64,000 nt of DNA from NCBI GenBank assembly GCA_963662175.1, contig OY759216.1, positions 32,505,087 through 32,569,086 of the forward strand. Reading direction: 5' to 3'. How positions within the stretch are numbered: position 1 is the first letter of the stretch; the number at the start of each line of letters is the position of its first letter. This stretch comes from Aradus depressus (Eukaryota > Arthropoda > Insecta > Hemiptera > Aradidae). Made by a program: the position numbers and the translations under genes. The notes under the pieces were generated by a model. That model saw only the letters and a list, made by a program, of their open reading frames with translations, was not told the DNA's origin and searched no databases. Shown here one piece after another: positions 43,782 through 55,729 of this stretch.

Positions 43782-44095
43782 AATAACACATAAGAATATT
43801 AAGAACAAAAATAAATATATATGTGATTGGTTGGTATATGAAAGTCATATTATGGCCACATCACATATATATTTATTTTTGTTCTTAATATTCTTATGTG
43901 TTATTGTAGCTTTGTACAGAACACTCTTCCGCCGGCTTCCCCGTTTCGAACTCATTTCATGCTAGCATTACGGGGTTCTGAGAGTGACTTTCATATACAA
44001 ATGAATTCCAGAGAAGGGAACGGGTGAGAGAGTGATCTGTACAAAAGTGGTTGGTACAAGAAAGTCCTTTTATAACCGCAACACTTTTTATTTTT
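43782..44095. mobile_element. MITE-1 copy plus perfect 45-bp-arm palindrome
   Basis: Arms 43782-43826 and 43861-43905 are exact complements around a 34-bp spacer that is itself a MITE-1 end (TTGGTTGGTATATGAAAGTC...GGCCACA). The MITE body continues to about 44090 (GTGATCTGTACAAAAGTGGT). Confidence 0.85.
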
Positions 44096-44159
44096 CTTAA
44101 TTTTATATCCTTTTTTTTTTACCTCTCCATCTCAATAGAAAAATGAAGTAAAATGGAGC

Positions 44160-44402
44160 AGTTAGTTATTTTGACTTATGCCCGGGCTTCGAGGTCACAT
44201 CGTCTGTGGACATAAGCCCGACACTAATATGAGAGTTTTAAATTTTGTCTACCTTAAATTTTTATTCACCTGGGGTAGGGGTCTTTAACGAGTACCTGAT
44301 ATCACACAGGCTCGGAACCATTCATTAACATCCCATCCGAAGGATGGCGTTTTTCACCTCCCGGATGAAAAACCTAAGGGCCTCGGACGGGTTTCGAGCC
44401 TA
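44160..44402 (-). repeat. SINE-1 copy with internal deletion
   Basis: TATGCCCGGGCTTCGAGGTC, then a jump that omits the CTACTACCAGAG segment, then the normal middle to GGGTTTCGAGCC. Confidence 0.85.
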
Positions 44403-44409
44403 TAATAAA

Positions 44410-45030
44410 AATTTACTTCAAAATTTGTTGCAATGTGTTACAATTTAAACACTGAAATATTTCCTACGGAAATTTATTATACATCATTTCGGGCGCTATA
44501 ACTTGGTCTATATTCGTGCTATCTCAAATTTAAGGAGGAAGAAACGATTGGAAATTTTATAAGATACATTTTTGGTGATGACAAAGTTTTCGATAGGACT
44601 AATCGTCTTCACGTAAAACAAGCAAATATCTAAAAAAGTAGGTTTTAAAAACGATAATTTAGAACGGTTTTTGGCATGTATTTTGCAAACAACATTTGCA
44701 AAATGTATAGTATATAAAATGTGCTTTTTAGTACTCTCTACAATATTTATTTGAAAAGACTTTAGGTTAGGTCATAAATACATGCGGTATCTTGAAATAT
44801 GTGCTAGGCCCCGAAGTAAAATGGCCATATTTTTTTAATTTACAACAATTTTTCACATTAAATAAACATTTTAACATTATATTTTACTGTCGTAATACGG
44901 CAACAATCTCACAACATAGGCTACGACGGAAATAGCTTTAGAAGGTGATTTAGCATTTTTCTGTAAATTTCGTTAATGTCATATTATTGGGCACCTTTGG
45001 AGTAGTAATTACTGTAATTTAAAATAAAAT
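44410..45030. other. Intergenic, AT-rich; probable R2-related sequence
   Basis: Phrases such as AGATACATTTTTGGTGATGACAAAG and TCGATAGGACTAATCG (44560-44605) recall the 3' part of R2 in minus orientation. No gene. Confidence 0.4.
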
Positions 45031-45034
45031 CGTC

Positions 45035-45410
45035 GTGAATTATTTTTCTCTGACGTCCAGGTTAGGGAAAGCTAGAAATTGAGAGGTTTCAGGATTATAT
45101 TTCTCCAACGCCCAAGTTATGGAAGCCTAGAAATTGAGAGGTTTAAGGATTATATTTCTCCAACGCCCAAGTTATGGAAGCCTAGAAATTGAGAGGTTTC
45201 AGGATTATATTCTTTTTCCGCCCCGATTTAAGGCTAGAAATTGAGATCGTATAAAGTATTGATCTCAAATTTAAACGAGTTCTTTGTTACTGTTTATTTT
45301 ATAGAAAGTGAAAGGTTTGAGAATTATTTTTCTCTTGCGTCCAGGTTACGCTAGTTTAAAAACTGAAAGGTTTGGGTATATTTGTCTGTCATCTCCAGAT
45401 GAGGGAAGCT
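45035..45410. repeat. Tandem repeat, 55-bp unit
   Basis: GGATTATATTTCTCCAACGCCCAAG...CTAGAAATTGAGAGGTTT repeats at about 45092 and 45147 almost perfectly. Diverged units lie on both sides (CTCTGACGTCCAGG, CTCTTGCGTCCAGG). Confidence 0.85.
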
Positions 45411-45786
45411 AAAAAGCAATCCGTATCAGCCCGCACGGCAGTAAAATTTACCTTGGGTCGCCATTGTCTTTCTCTCTATAATTGATACATCTAAGAGCTA
45501 TCATTCTTTGTATAATGCCTTGACTGAAGAAGGGGGTTCCAATTCCGCCTCTGGTCTGAAGGACGATCCAATGTTATTCTCCAGAGTTTTTTTTCGTTTT
45601 CAGATAGCCTTGAACTGATTTAGATCCATGATGATCTAAGAAAGAAACATGTAAACATCCTGAAATATCTCCGGGGAAGAAGCGACACATCAGGAAAGTA
45701 CCGTAAGTACTAAGAAAACATTAAGACGAACAGAGAACTCTGAGAAACATAAATATTGTAATAAACATAAATGTTATTTTGATTTT

Positions 45787-46850
45787 TCACTTTCTTATAC
45801 TTATAGTATAAGAAAGTATTGTATCGTGCAAAAATCCGAGATCGAGGTTACAACGGATTTTCACTTTTCAAGGTCCTCTGAATTCATTTTCGCGATGATG
45901 TCTCTCTGTGAATGTGTGTGTATGTGATTGAAGAGTTGTAAGCGCTCTACCGAAAAAATATTACAGCTATGAACTTTTAATTTGGAATGTAGAAATCACA
46001 TGGGCTAACTTTGATCTGACTGCATTTTGGCAAAAAAATCGGACGAAAATTAAGATCATTTTACTCCGGGGGGTAAGTACATTTTACAAGATACGGCTTA
46101 CGTTTAAGACCCAATCTGAAATCTTTAAAATTAAAAGTTGTAGAAAAGGCTAAAATACGTATTTTATATACAATAGAAAGAGGGCGCCGGTAGCTCAGTG
46201 GTATGCGTGCTTGACTTCTGAGCTCAAAGTCGTGGGTTCGTAACCCGACCGAGGCCCTTAGTTTATTTTATTTGGGAGGTAAAATAAACTTAAGCACGCC
46301 GTCCTTCGGATGGGACGTTAAGCGATGTTCCCGAGCCTGTACGATGTCAGGTACTCGTTAAAGACCCCTACCCCAGATGAATAAAAATTTAGGGTAGGCA
46401 AAATTTAGGACTCCCACAGTAGTGTCGGGCTCATGTCCACCAGAGTGACGAAAGAGCGCTCTGGTAGTAGGCGATATGACCTCGTTGTTAAAGCCCGGGC
46501 ATAAGTCATAATACCTAACCTAACCTAATCTATACAATAGAATTTTTTGTTGGTCTTCCAGCTTTCGAGGAACATGCCAAAATTATTTAGTTTAAAAACA
46601 CATATTTTTAGACATTTCCTTGATTTACCCGAAAACGATTAGTCCTATTGAAAACTTAGTTTCACCAAAAAAGTTTCGTATTAAGGTCTCAATCTCTAAT
46701 AAGTTTTTGGATTTGAGATGAGACCAATACGACAAATGTTACAGCGCTTCAAGCAATTAAAAAGAAATTCCTGTAGGAAATATTTCAAAATGTTTAAATT
46801 GTATCGTGTAGCAAAGAATTATAAAATATTTACTCTGTAGGGGGAGGTGG
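45787..46850 (+). repeat. R2 interspersed repeat, interrupted by a SINE
   Basis: Begins with a short palindrome ACTTTCTTATACTTATAGTATAAGAAAGT, then ATCCGAGATCGAGGTT and TTTTCACTTTTCAAGGTCC. It resumes after the SINE with TTTTTGTTGGTCTTCC and ACATTTCCTTGATTTACCCG. Other copies are at 47.3, 48.6, 53.0 and 54.9 kb. No coding capacity. Confidence 0.8.
46179..46530 (+). repeat. SINE-1, reference full-length copy, tRNA-derived
   Basis: 352 bp between 12-bp target duplications TATACAATAGAA (46167-46178 and 46531-46542). The head GGCGCCGGTAGCTCAGTGG is a tRNA acceptor/D-arm with a pol III A box. GTGGGTTCGTAACCCGAC carries the B box about 45 bp on. The body has AAGCACGCCGTCCTTCGGAT, GTACGATGTCAGGTACTCG, TCGGGCTCATGTCCACCAGA and GGTAGTAGGCGATATGACC. 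The tail is GGGCATAAGTCATAA plus (CCTAA)n. A pol III-transcribed, non-coding retroposon moved by an unidentified LINE. About 17 copies or fragments are in this window. Confidence 0.93.
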
Positions 46851-46859
46851 AGAGTGCAC

Positions 46860-46935
46860 TCGCTCTGATCACTATCTGTAAGCGTGTTTCATATAAGAAA
46901 GTCCTGTAATGGCCATATCACATATTTTTTATTTA
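46860..46935. mobile_element. MITE-1 end fragment
   Basis: TCATATAAGAAAGTCCTGTA followed by ATGGCCATATCACATATT. Confidence 0.75.
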
Positions 46936-47319
46936 TTTAGTAATTTCAGAACAAAGTTATTTATTGCCTTTGAATCAAATAAATAATCAGATAATAAAGT
47001 TTGATACCCTTTCTTCTTTGTTTTATTTGGAGAAAATATATCAGATTGGCCACCAATACCACTATTGGAGGTTGACATGAAAACAGTGTTAGTTTTATGT
47101 GGCACATGAAACCAGCACATAAAGGACACAACAGGTTTTATGTGGCTATCAGCCGAGGATTGACCAAACTGCACATAAAATACTGCACATTACTGTAAAT
47201 GTACCTATACATTGGGCATAGGATTATTATCAGGGAAAATCACGGAGCCAAATGTTAGTAGTCGAGAACCTGAATAACAGTAACTTTATTTGAACATTAA
47301 TATAAGCGAATATTATAAG

Positions 47320-47520
47320 CGTACAAAAACTTGAGATCAAGTTTTCAACGGAATTTCACGTTTCAAGGTTCCTTGAGTACTTTTGATCATCGATGATGAG
47401 CACTCTAACTGAAAAACACATGTCACATGTGCAACCATCCAATATGATTAAATTTTAGCTGAATTTGGACGAAAATTAAGACCACTTTAGCTCATGGTCT
47501 ACCTTCTACAAGATAACGTT
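47320..47520 (+). repeat. R2 fragment
   Basis: ACTTGAGATCAAGTTTTCAA and TTTCACGTTTCAAGGTTCC match R2. It is cut at the SINE that follows. Confidence 0.7.
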
Positions 47521-47526
47521 TATAGG

Positions 47527-47868
47527 TTAGGTTAGGTTTTAAGACTCATGCCCGGGCTTTAACTACAAGGTCAGATCGCCTACTACCAGAGCGTTCTTTC
47601 GTCACTCTTGTGGACATGAGCCCGACTCTACTGTGGGAGTCCTAAATTTTGCCTACCCTAAATTTTTATCCACCTAGGTTAGGGGTTTTTAATGACTATC
47701 TGACATCGTACAAGCTAAGGACCATCGCTTAACGTCCCATCCGAAGGACGGCGTGCTTAAGTTTAATTTACCTCCCAGATAAAATAAACTAAGAGCCTCG
47801 GTGGGGTTACGAACCCACGTTCTTGAGCTCAGAAGTCAAACACGCATACCATTGAGCTACAGGCGCCC
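47527..47868 (-). repeat. SINE-1, nearly complete
   Basis: Reads TTAGGTTAGG tail, then GACTCATGCCCGGGCTTTAA, to ACCATTGAGCTACAGGCGCCC at the head. Minus orientation. Confidence 0.92.
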
Positions 47869-47927
47869 TTTACGAAAAGTATACTACATTAAAAAAACTA
47901 GAAACCCATTTTTGCTTAATTTATGTG

Positions 47928-48135
47928 ACGTTAAGGATGGTCCCGAGCCTGTACGATGTCAGGTTCTCGTTAAAGTCCCTATCTTAGGTGAATACAAATT
48001 TAGAGTAGGCAAAATTCAGGAGTCCCACAGTAGCGTCGGGCTCATGTCCACCAGAGTGACGAAAGAGCGCTCTGGTAGTAGGCGATATGACCTTGTAGTT
48101 AAAGTCCAGGGATGAGTCATAATAACTAACTAACC
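47928..48135 (+). repeat. SINE-1, 5'-truncated
   Basis: From GACGTTAAGGATGGTCCC to GATGAGTCATAATAACTAAC. Inverted relative to the copy just upstream. Confidence 0.9.
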
Positions 48136-48139
48136 AAAT

Positions 48140-49106
48140 GATATCAATTGAGGAGATATCGATTGGTGTAACAAAAGACACAATTGCCAACTCTGCCCCT
48201 GAATTCCCCCAGAACGGCAACCACAACAGCCTCAGAGATGAGTTATTAAAAATTAAACCTTGTAAGACATGTGGAGAAAATTAAATTAGAAAAACTGGGT
48301 TTTGAGGTAGCAGATTTTTTAATAAACCTAAAAACAAAAACCGTCCAGAAAATACGAGCTCCTACTTATATTAAAAATTAACCGTTTCATTTGAGCCCTT
48401 GAGCTGTCGGACTCCCCAAGTTTCAGTTGTTCATCCTTTATTAATTTTTTTTTATAATCCAATGATAAAATGATGTAGAACCAATCTGATTTTTAAAAAA
48501 TATATACATTATCAATACATAATTGAAGTACCTAAACCTGTTATTTCTTCACTTATACCGTGTTCTATATGTTCAGTTTATGTTTTTTTTCTCTTTATCA
48601 ACAAAGTTTTAGTCTAACTATAGACTCCTTATTTTTTATACTTAATTTTGCAAAAATTCGAGATCTAGCTTGCAACAGAATTTTATACTTCAAGGTCCCT
48701 GGAATCCGATTTGATCATTTTCGCAAAGATGTATGTGCGTCTATTTGTTTTTTCACACATACATATTTGAAACGAATGAATTTGAAATTTGAGAAGAAGA
48801 TTTGATTAGAATTAGGTCAAAATCTGGCTAAACTTGAGGCCACATTACTTCGAGGCCTACGTACATTTCACAAAATACCACTCATATTAATAATTTAATC
48901 AAAAAATCTTTTAAATGAACGTTGTAGAGAAAACTAAAAGACAAGTTGTATACTGGGTAAAGCCATACGATATGCTCAAGCAATAGCTGCACACAATCTA
49001 GGCGACTCCCCACCCTGCTCTCAGGCTAGGCCAGGTATGAGCCCAAGTTTTATAACGAGCATTGGTTTCGAAATAACACCTTCCACTTTCAAAATTATCG
49101 TTTGTA

Positions 49107-49138
<32 letters not shown>

Positions 49139-51050
49139 TAAAAAATGTAGTATTTCTATAAATAAATATGTGTTGAGGAAATAGGAAGTGGGACGCTGGA
49201 CTTAATTTAGTTAATAAACTATTTTTAAAAGCCTAAAACCATATTTATTGAAAAATACGTATTTTCACATATTTTATTAATTTTTTTATGCCTATTTTGT
49301 CCAATCAGACTGGTTGTACGTTTGAAAATATGGACTTCCTCTAACCTATTTTTCAGTACTTTCTCATATTTTTATTATTATTTAATAATCACCCTAAAAT
49401 AACAAGTTTTGCTAATCAAGAATCTATATTATGTTAATAACATTAAGGGGGGAGAAAAAGTTAAGATTCTTAAACAATAAACAAAAATATTCTAAATTAC
49501 CAATGTAAGTAATGAAATGGAACTAATGACAGTCAATTCCTTCAGATCTGGAGCATACAACCCGCAAGACTTTTTTGTTGATCCAATTCCATAAAAATTA
49601 ATGGTCTTCGATGGATAGCATTTTTGAAGATTCCTTATAAAATTATTCTTGTATGGGCCTGAGGATGTGCAAGCGGTTTGTTGAAGTCACGATGTCCTTG
49701 TAGGTAGGTTATCTCATCCTTGACTTGATTAAAATAGACATTTTGTTTGTCAGTATATCAGAAAAATTAAATCAAATGTATCCCTTGTCATCCTTTATTA
49801 TTCATTTGTCATGCCTTTTATTTTGTTTATACAACTTGTTCTAAATTCCATTCTACCCTTTCCTTTCACCCTAATCCTTCTGTCCGCAGACTTGCCACAA
49901 GAACCCTTCCTAATGTTCATGTTCGGAGACTGAGGCGGCAATGGCCTCGAGACCTACTAGTGGATTGAAGACTAATCATCTACAAACGATTTATGTTTCT
50001 TTATAATTTAACTATTTTTTTTTATATACCTATATCTTTTAATTTCTCTTTCTCATCCGTAATAACAAGATAATGGAGTGTCATTGATGAATGATTTTTT
50101 TTTTAACATCCAAGACATTTATTTATTATATATCACATTTGCTTATTATATACTGTATATATATAGTTGTAAATACAAAATTAAAATTTAAAAAAAAAAT
50201 CTTGTTCTAGACGCCTCAAATCCTACATAAATTTTCGTGACGGTATATTCATTCTACTGTGAGTTCTTAGAGGTTTGCATTTGAGACCTCTAAATTCTTT
50301 CTTTAAGAGTTTTTTTAAAATTTACTCTTAAACAGTAGCATTGTTTTTAATTTAATTTTTGATTTGTATTTAGTGTATAAGGGTATTGGTTTAGGAACCT
50401 TATTGTACTCGTATAATTGTACCTCTGTAAATGCGACTGTTACAATAAACTCTTCTTCTTTTTCTTCTCTGGGCACATGACATCGAAACAACCAAGAAGT
50501 TTTAGAAGAAGATCCTCTGCTACCTGCGTTTTGGGAGATGTTGTCAATATGATAAACTGAACCTGGATTCTTTGGAATATCGTCGTATGGAGAATGAATT
50601 TTTATTTATACTCAGCCTTATCAATGGAGATATGGACTGTCCCGAGCTGTTAGCTAGGCAGACTGCCTTCTGCTTACAAGTATTGCTTCTGTAAACACGT
50701 TGCATACACAAACATTTCAACTCGCCTAGAACCAGGTCTTGCCTTAGGTTTTGTTGTGAGGATGCCACAAAGAAAATCAGACTGTGATGCTCCTACTAAA
50801 AATTTTATTGTTTATATTTTTATGCCATTTAGTGCTTCTATTTTTAATTCTGTGAGCTATAACTACAACCATTGGTCACAAAAACTGTTGTTGTAAATAT
50901 TAATAAATAAATATATATTTATAATAATATAGTATCTTACTTATAGGTATAGATAGTTAATTGAAAAACTTACATTGAACTCGAAAGAACAACGACTCAA
51001 CTAACCTGAAAAACAAGAGATGAAAATTATTAACAGTAATAACAAATCAT
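48140..51050. other. Intergenic; R2 copy, simple repeats
   Basis: An R2 copy is at about 48640-48960 (ATTCGAGATCTAGCTTGCAA, CTTCAAGGTCCCTGGAATCC). A TA run is at 49111-49133. No host gene recognised. Confidence 0.45.
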
Positions 51051-51056
51051 GGAATT

Positions 51057-51125
51057 AAAAAACACTGTCTTCCCACTGTATTATTTTCGTGCAGAACTGG
51101 CTTTCAACACAAGTGGCACATCACA
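51057..51125 (-). repeat. H3-family repeat end, decayed hammerhead
   Basis: On the minus strand TTGAAAGCCAGTTCTGCACG, then AATACAGTGGGAAGACAGTG, matches the H3 arm. The GAAA box, a G-U/A-U helix III with loop CCAG and the UUC site are kept, but the CUGAUGA side is damaged. Confidence 0.6.
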
Positions 51126-51149
51126 CGTATAGTACGGTATCTAAAGGAA

Positions 51150-51372
51150 CCCTAGGGATATCAAAAGGTACTTAGGGAACTTTGGAATCTCTTAAAAGAA
51201 ATAAAATATCATGTCGTTACATTCATTCTTTCGGGAGTCATGGCGATCACACACATATACAGTTTTTGGATTCAGAGGTTCGGAAAACATGAAATTCTGG
51301 TAAAAACTTGGAATGTTTAATCGATTATATAACTTCCCCTATACTACGTTTAACTGGAAAAGTAATAGAATT
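51150..51372 (-). repeat. R1 copy
   Basis: Minus-orientation R1 ending ...AACTTCCCCTATACTACGTT at its 5' end. Confidence 0.75.
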
Positions 51373-51379
51373 TACTGAG

Positions 51380-52120
51380 AATAGTAAAATTAGGAACTAA
51401 AGGGAGGAGTAAAATAGAGTGGAGAGCTATACAATTTAGGGTGGCAGTAAATCACGATTCCACCTACCCTTTTATTTCCAGGGTGGGGATGTGAGACTTT
51501 TTTAAACAATTTTTATAGTTTTAATTAAAATTTATTTTTACTTTCTCATCAGATAAGAGGAAATATTGAAATCCTAAACAATGTTGACTTAGATTTGTTG
51601 ACCAATTTAAGTTTAATTCGGTGCCTAGAATCCGAAAATGCAGAAACCTCAATGGTGCTTTCCGGAACTCCGGAATGGATTTTCATGACATTCATTATGG
51701 TATGCACAGTCTGGCTTTTTATTAGTACCAACGTAATTTCAAGGTGATCACAAAACTGGAATAGAGAGAAATATAAAATTATTTTGTAAAATCTTGATTT
51801 TGAACCATTGATGTAAGTTTTTGATGGTTGTATGTGTGTGATGTTTTAGTCTGTGATCAGTGGAAGTGACTTGAAAAGAAATTGGGATCTTTTGAAGTCC
51901 CATATCCTTATATTAGTCATTTGTCATGCCAGATTTTATATAAAAGAACTGAAAAATATGCCTTACTTAAGGATAAAAAAAAGAAGTTGATTGCGAAAAG
52001 AAAAATTGTCGGTGAATCTTCAGTTTTGTACTTCCCTACCTCGAAAAGTATTCAGTTTTGCTCTCCCTCTTAACCCCCCTCCCCCCCCCCCCCCCCCCTT
52101 CCCTCTTTGTTTTCCCAGCT
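51380..52120. other. Intergenic, no recognised gene
   Basis: Ends in a C-rich run at 52074-52098. Confidence 0.4.
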
Positions 52121-52124
52121 TTAC

Positions 52125-52215
52125 TAAGTGAAGAAGGGGAAGTTATGTAATTGGACCGAAATTCGATGTTGAGTTTTCAACAGAATTTCATATTTTCGGG
52201 CCCCCTGTTTCTCAT
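52125..52215 (+). repeat. R1 5' fragment
   Basis: GAAGGGGAAGTTATGTAATT, TTCGATGTTGAGTTTTCAAC, TTTCATATTTTCGGG. Confidence 0.75.
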
Positions 52216-52219
52216 ATGT

Positions 52220-52990
52220 GTTCGTAATCAAAGATTAAAATCGGTTAATTTATATTATTTTTATGGGATTTTGATGTACAAAATTGTATGACCTTTCGAA
52301 TTACTTTGCAATGGATTAACGAAAATGAATATTATTAATATTATGTACACAGGTAGTTCTTATGAACCGAGATTTAATTGGAAGTCGTTTCACCTACGAT
52401 TTTTTGAGTCGACAAATATGTACATTGTACATAAGATCTTTTATCTATGTTCAAAAGTGAATTTTCAGAGAATTTTAGTTTTTTCATATGCCCATAATCG
52501 AAATTGCTTGAAAAAAAATATCTAATGCTTCTCCCGATTGAATCAAAATGAAATATCTCCAAAAAATATTTATGTACATAAGATCTTGTACACATAAGAT
52601 ATTATCTATGTACGATGCACATATTTGTCGACATAAAATATCGTAGGTAAAACGATTAAATCTTATATCACATGGGAAAAAATTAACTTTTGAATTTTTG
52701 ACCGATTAAGTACCTGTCCTTATGCTATGACTTCTTAAGAAAATATTTGTTTGCCCTCAAGTTTACCCAAAAGCCTCTGGTGATGGGTCGCCATCATGAG
52801 AGTGGTGGGTCTTAGTTAACGTTGTAAACGAAAGTGGGGCATGTTTTCTTAACTTCAAAGAGAGGGCATTTTTTTCCGTCTTTATACATTTTTAAGTAGG
52901 ACAAAAAAATGGCAAAGACCCAACCCTGGCTTCAAACATTGTAGCCTCAACTCAAATACGAACCACTTGACCTCACAGCACAGTCTCTCT
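52220..52990. other. Intergenic; imperfect inverted repeat at 52360-52680
   Basis: GTCGACAAATATGTACATTGTACATAAGATCTTTTATCTATG-like sequence near 52408 recurs inverted near 52600. The overlapping opposite-strand frames here are a by-product. Confidence 0.45.
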
Positions 52991-52999
52991 CTCTCTATT

Positions 53000-53408
53000 T
53001 ATATATATGAAGACCTTTACCGCGATTATGTTTGTCTGTCAGTCTGTGTATATAATTGGAACATTGTGAACGTTCTAACTCAATAACAATTAAAGCAATG
53101 AACTTGAAACTTCATTAGACTTTGGTTGAAATCAGACGAAATTTAAGACCACTTTGCTTTGAGGCCAAGTACATTTCACAAGATACCACCTACATTTATG
53201 ACCTACATTTATAAATAAATGTTGAGAGACAACAAAAAGACACATTTTATCTGAATTACAGATTTTTGCAGTTATGGTTATTGTTTTGCAAGATATACGC
53301 CAAAATGTCGTTTTGAAACTTTTTTTTTTTAGTTGTTACTTGATTTGCTCGATAACTCAAGCTTAAAATTAAAAATACAAAAAATGCTTCTTATTAAATT
53401 TCCAATCA
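53000..53408 (+). repeat. R2 copy, interrupted by a SINE
   Basis: GAACTTGAAACTTCATTAGA, GACGAAATTTAAGACCACTT, GTACATTTCACAAGATACC; resumes after the SINE at about 53770. Confidence 0.7.
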
Positions 53409-53422
53409 TCAGTTTGGCGTTA

Positions 53423-53755
53423 GGTTTAGGTTTAGGTTTTATGACTCATGCCCGAGCTTTTACTACGAGGTCATATCGCCTACTATCAGAGCGCTCTATC
53501 GTCACTCTGGTGGACAAGAGCCCGACTCTACTGTGGGAGTCCTAAATTTTGCCTATCCTAAATCTTTATTCATCTAGAGCAGGGATCTTCTACGAGTACC
53601 TGACATCGTACAGCCTCGGGACCATCTGAAGGACGGCGTGCTTAAGTTTATTTTACCTCCCAGATAAAATATACTAAAGGCTTCGGTCGGGTTTCGAACC
53701 CACGTTCTTGAGCTCAGAAGGCAAGCACGCATACCACTGAGCTACCGGCAGTCTC
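53423..53755 (-). repeat. SINE-1, complete copy with target duplication
   Basis: Flanked by 14-bp repeats TCAGTTTGGCGTTA at 53409-53422 and 53756-53769. The tail (GGTTTA)n faces left and the tRNA head GAGCTACCGG faces right. Confidence 0.93.
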
Positions 53756-53894
53756 TCAGTTTGGCGTTATATTTTAAATATGAACTAAAGCTCCAAAAAA
53801 TGTATAATATCCATATTAAATTTCCGTAAAAATATGTTTTTTTATTGGTAGTTTTTTTTATTAAAAAGGATTAAAAATTTGGAAAAAATAAAAG

Positions 53895-54180
53895 ATGTGT
53901 GATGTGGACATAACATGACTTTCTTATACCAACCATATTTTCACAGATCTCTTTCCCTCTCATTCTCAAATTAATTTCATACCGGTATTACGAGGTATAG
54001 CAAAGTCACTCTCAGAATCAAGCTGTACAACGAAACAAAGAAAACCACTGATGCCAACAAATTATTTTCGTATTCCCAATAATGCCAGTATGCAAATATA
54101 TTTGAGAGAGGGAATGTGGATTGAAGAGTGATGAGTAAAAACGTGGTTGGTATAAGTCCTGTTATGGCCCCATCACATAT
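53895..54180. mobile_element. MITE-1, best full-length copy
   Basis: Inverted ends TGTGATGTGGACATAACATGAC and GTCCTGTTATGGCCCCATCACA. The interior has CAGATCTCTTTCCCTCTCAT, CTGTACAACGAAACAAAGAA and TTTGAGAGAGGGA. About 285 bp, no coding capacity; superfamily unknown. Confidence 0.85.
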
Positions 54181-54496
54181 TTTTGTTTATATGTTGTTAC
54201 TAGTTGTCCTCAGCCAAACTTGATTTTCCTCTTGTTTTTCCCCGTTTCTCCAGGCTTTACCTTTTTTTTTTTTTGTCACAGTGAGTATTGTTATTGGTTT
54301 TGTGGAGGACACCTAGTTATCTTGTTTACCATTGACATTACGTTAAATATTATTCATTTTATTTGTGACGTCCTCATTTTATGGAAATTATAAAACATAA
54401 ATATGCAGGATGAAATTTTACATTTTTAACTTTTTCTCAAACTTTATTTGTGTATTTATTTCTCAATATTGTTTGGGTCAGGTGGTTCAAATAAGA

Positions 54497-54881
54497 GTGT
54501 TTGTCTGTCTCAGAACTACATGACTATTTGAATATAAACGACACAGGAACTATATTTCTAACCACTAATCAATTAAATATTCCGCTTCAACAGAAAATCG
54601 CCATTGAAGTTCACTTGCGAAATTATCTTCTACACATCAAACCACCTATCCCTGGGTATAAACATACTAAAATTTCGGAGGATTCAAAAAAAGTTTCAAA
54701 ATTTGGCAGCAAACGGTTCGTCCGGAACATCACCAGAAACTGGCTTTTCAGATATAACAGAATTCTGCAGGGTCACAATCCTACAGCATTGAAGAGCTAT
54801 CTTTACATCGCCATTATCAGAACATTCTACAAAGAATATAAAAACTCTATCCATTTTCTTTATACTTTCTTATACTTATAG
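54497..54881 (+). other. Possible orphan exon (about 125 codons)
   Basis: A pyrimidine-rich TGTTTGTCTGTCTCAG acceptor-like sequence leads into an open frame reading LHDYLNINDTGTIFLTTNQL, then QQKIAIEVHLRNYLLHIKPP, then KKVSKFGSKRFVRNITRNW. Composition is protein-like, with mixed charged and hydrophobic residues. No ATG starts it and no family is recognised. Its last codons run into an R2 repeat. It may be one exon of a gene extending elsewhere, a decayed transposon piece, or chance. Confidence 0.25.
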
Positions 54882-55400
54882 TATCAGGAAGTATTGTAAT
54901 CGTGCGAAAATCCGAGATCGAAGTTTCAAGTGATTTTCACCTTTCAAGGTCCCCTGAATACGTTTTGACCATTTTCGCAATGATGTCTGTGTGTGTGAAT
55001 GAAAAGTTGTGAGCTTTTTACCGCAAAAACGATTGTAGTTATGAACTTGAAATTTGGAATGAAGGAGTCACATGTGCTAACTTGACCGAAATCGAACAAA
55101 AATTTAGACCACTTTCCCCTGGGACCTTACTACATTTTACAAGATACAGCTAATGTTTATGATCTAATCAAAACTCGTTTAACAATTGTTGTAGATAATA
55201 TTGAAATACATAATTTATATCAAATAACATTTTTCACAGGTCGTCCGGTTTTCGAGATACAAGGCGAAAACCATCTTGAAATGTTGTTTTGAAACACACA
55301 TTTTTAGACGTTTCCTTGATTTACCCAAAAACGGTTAGTCCTATCGAAGAATTGATTCTTACCAGAAATGTTCCTTATAAAATTTCCAATTTTACTGTAT
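54858..55400 (+). repeat. R2 copy, nearly complete
   Basis: Starts TTTCTTATACTTATAGTATC, continues GTGCGAAAATCCGAGATCG and TTTCAAGGTCCCCTGAATAC, and ends near CCTTGATTTACCCAAAAACG and GTTCCTTATAAAATTTCC. A MITE-1 end (55405-55450) follows directly. Confidence 0.8.
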
Positions 55401-55612
55401 GCGTGGTTGGTATAAGAAAGTCCTGTAATGGCCACATCACATATTTTTCCTGTGTAGAGTGCTTCGTGCTTAAGTGAATGTTTTATATATATAAAGTTGT
55501 GTTTAAAAAAAATATTATAAAAGGGAGACCGGGGATAGAAGGCATACATTTTACATCTTGATTGTTGTAATTTTTTTTAAAGTAGATAAGCAATATCTAA
55601 TATATTTAGAAC

Positions 55613-55722
55613 TTACACAGTAGAGTATGGCTCGTGTCCAACAGAGCGACAAAAAAGCGCTCTGATAGTAGGCGATATGAAGCCTTCTAACTTAAGTCTG
55701 GGCATAAGTCGTAATAACTAAC
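55613..55722 (+). repeat. SINE-1 3' fragment
   Basis: CAGTAGAGTATGGCTCGTGT through GGCATAAGTCGTAATAACTA. Confidence 0.82.
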
Positions 55723-55729
55723 TACAAAA

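Noticed and set aside
46179..46255. A functional tRNA gene
   Set aside because: The A and B boxes are those of a tRNA, but the anticodon and acceptor arms do not close, and the sequence is the head of a multi-copy SINE with target duplications.
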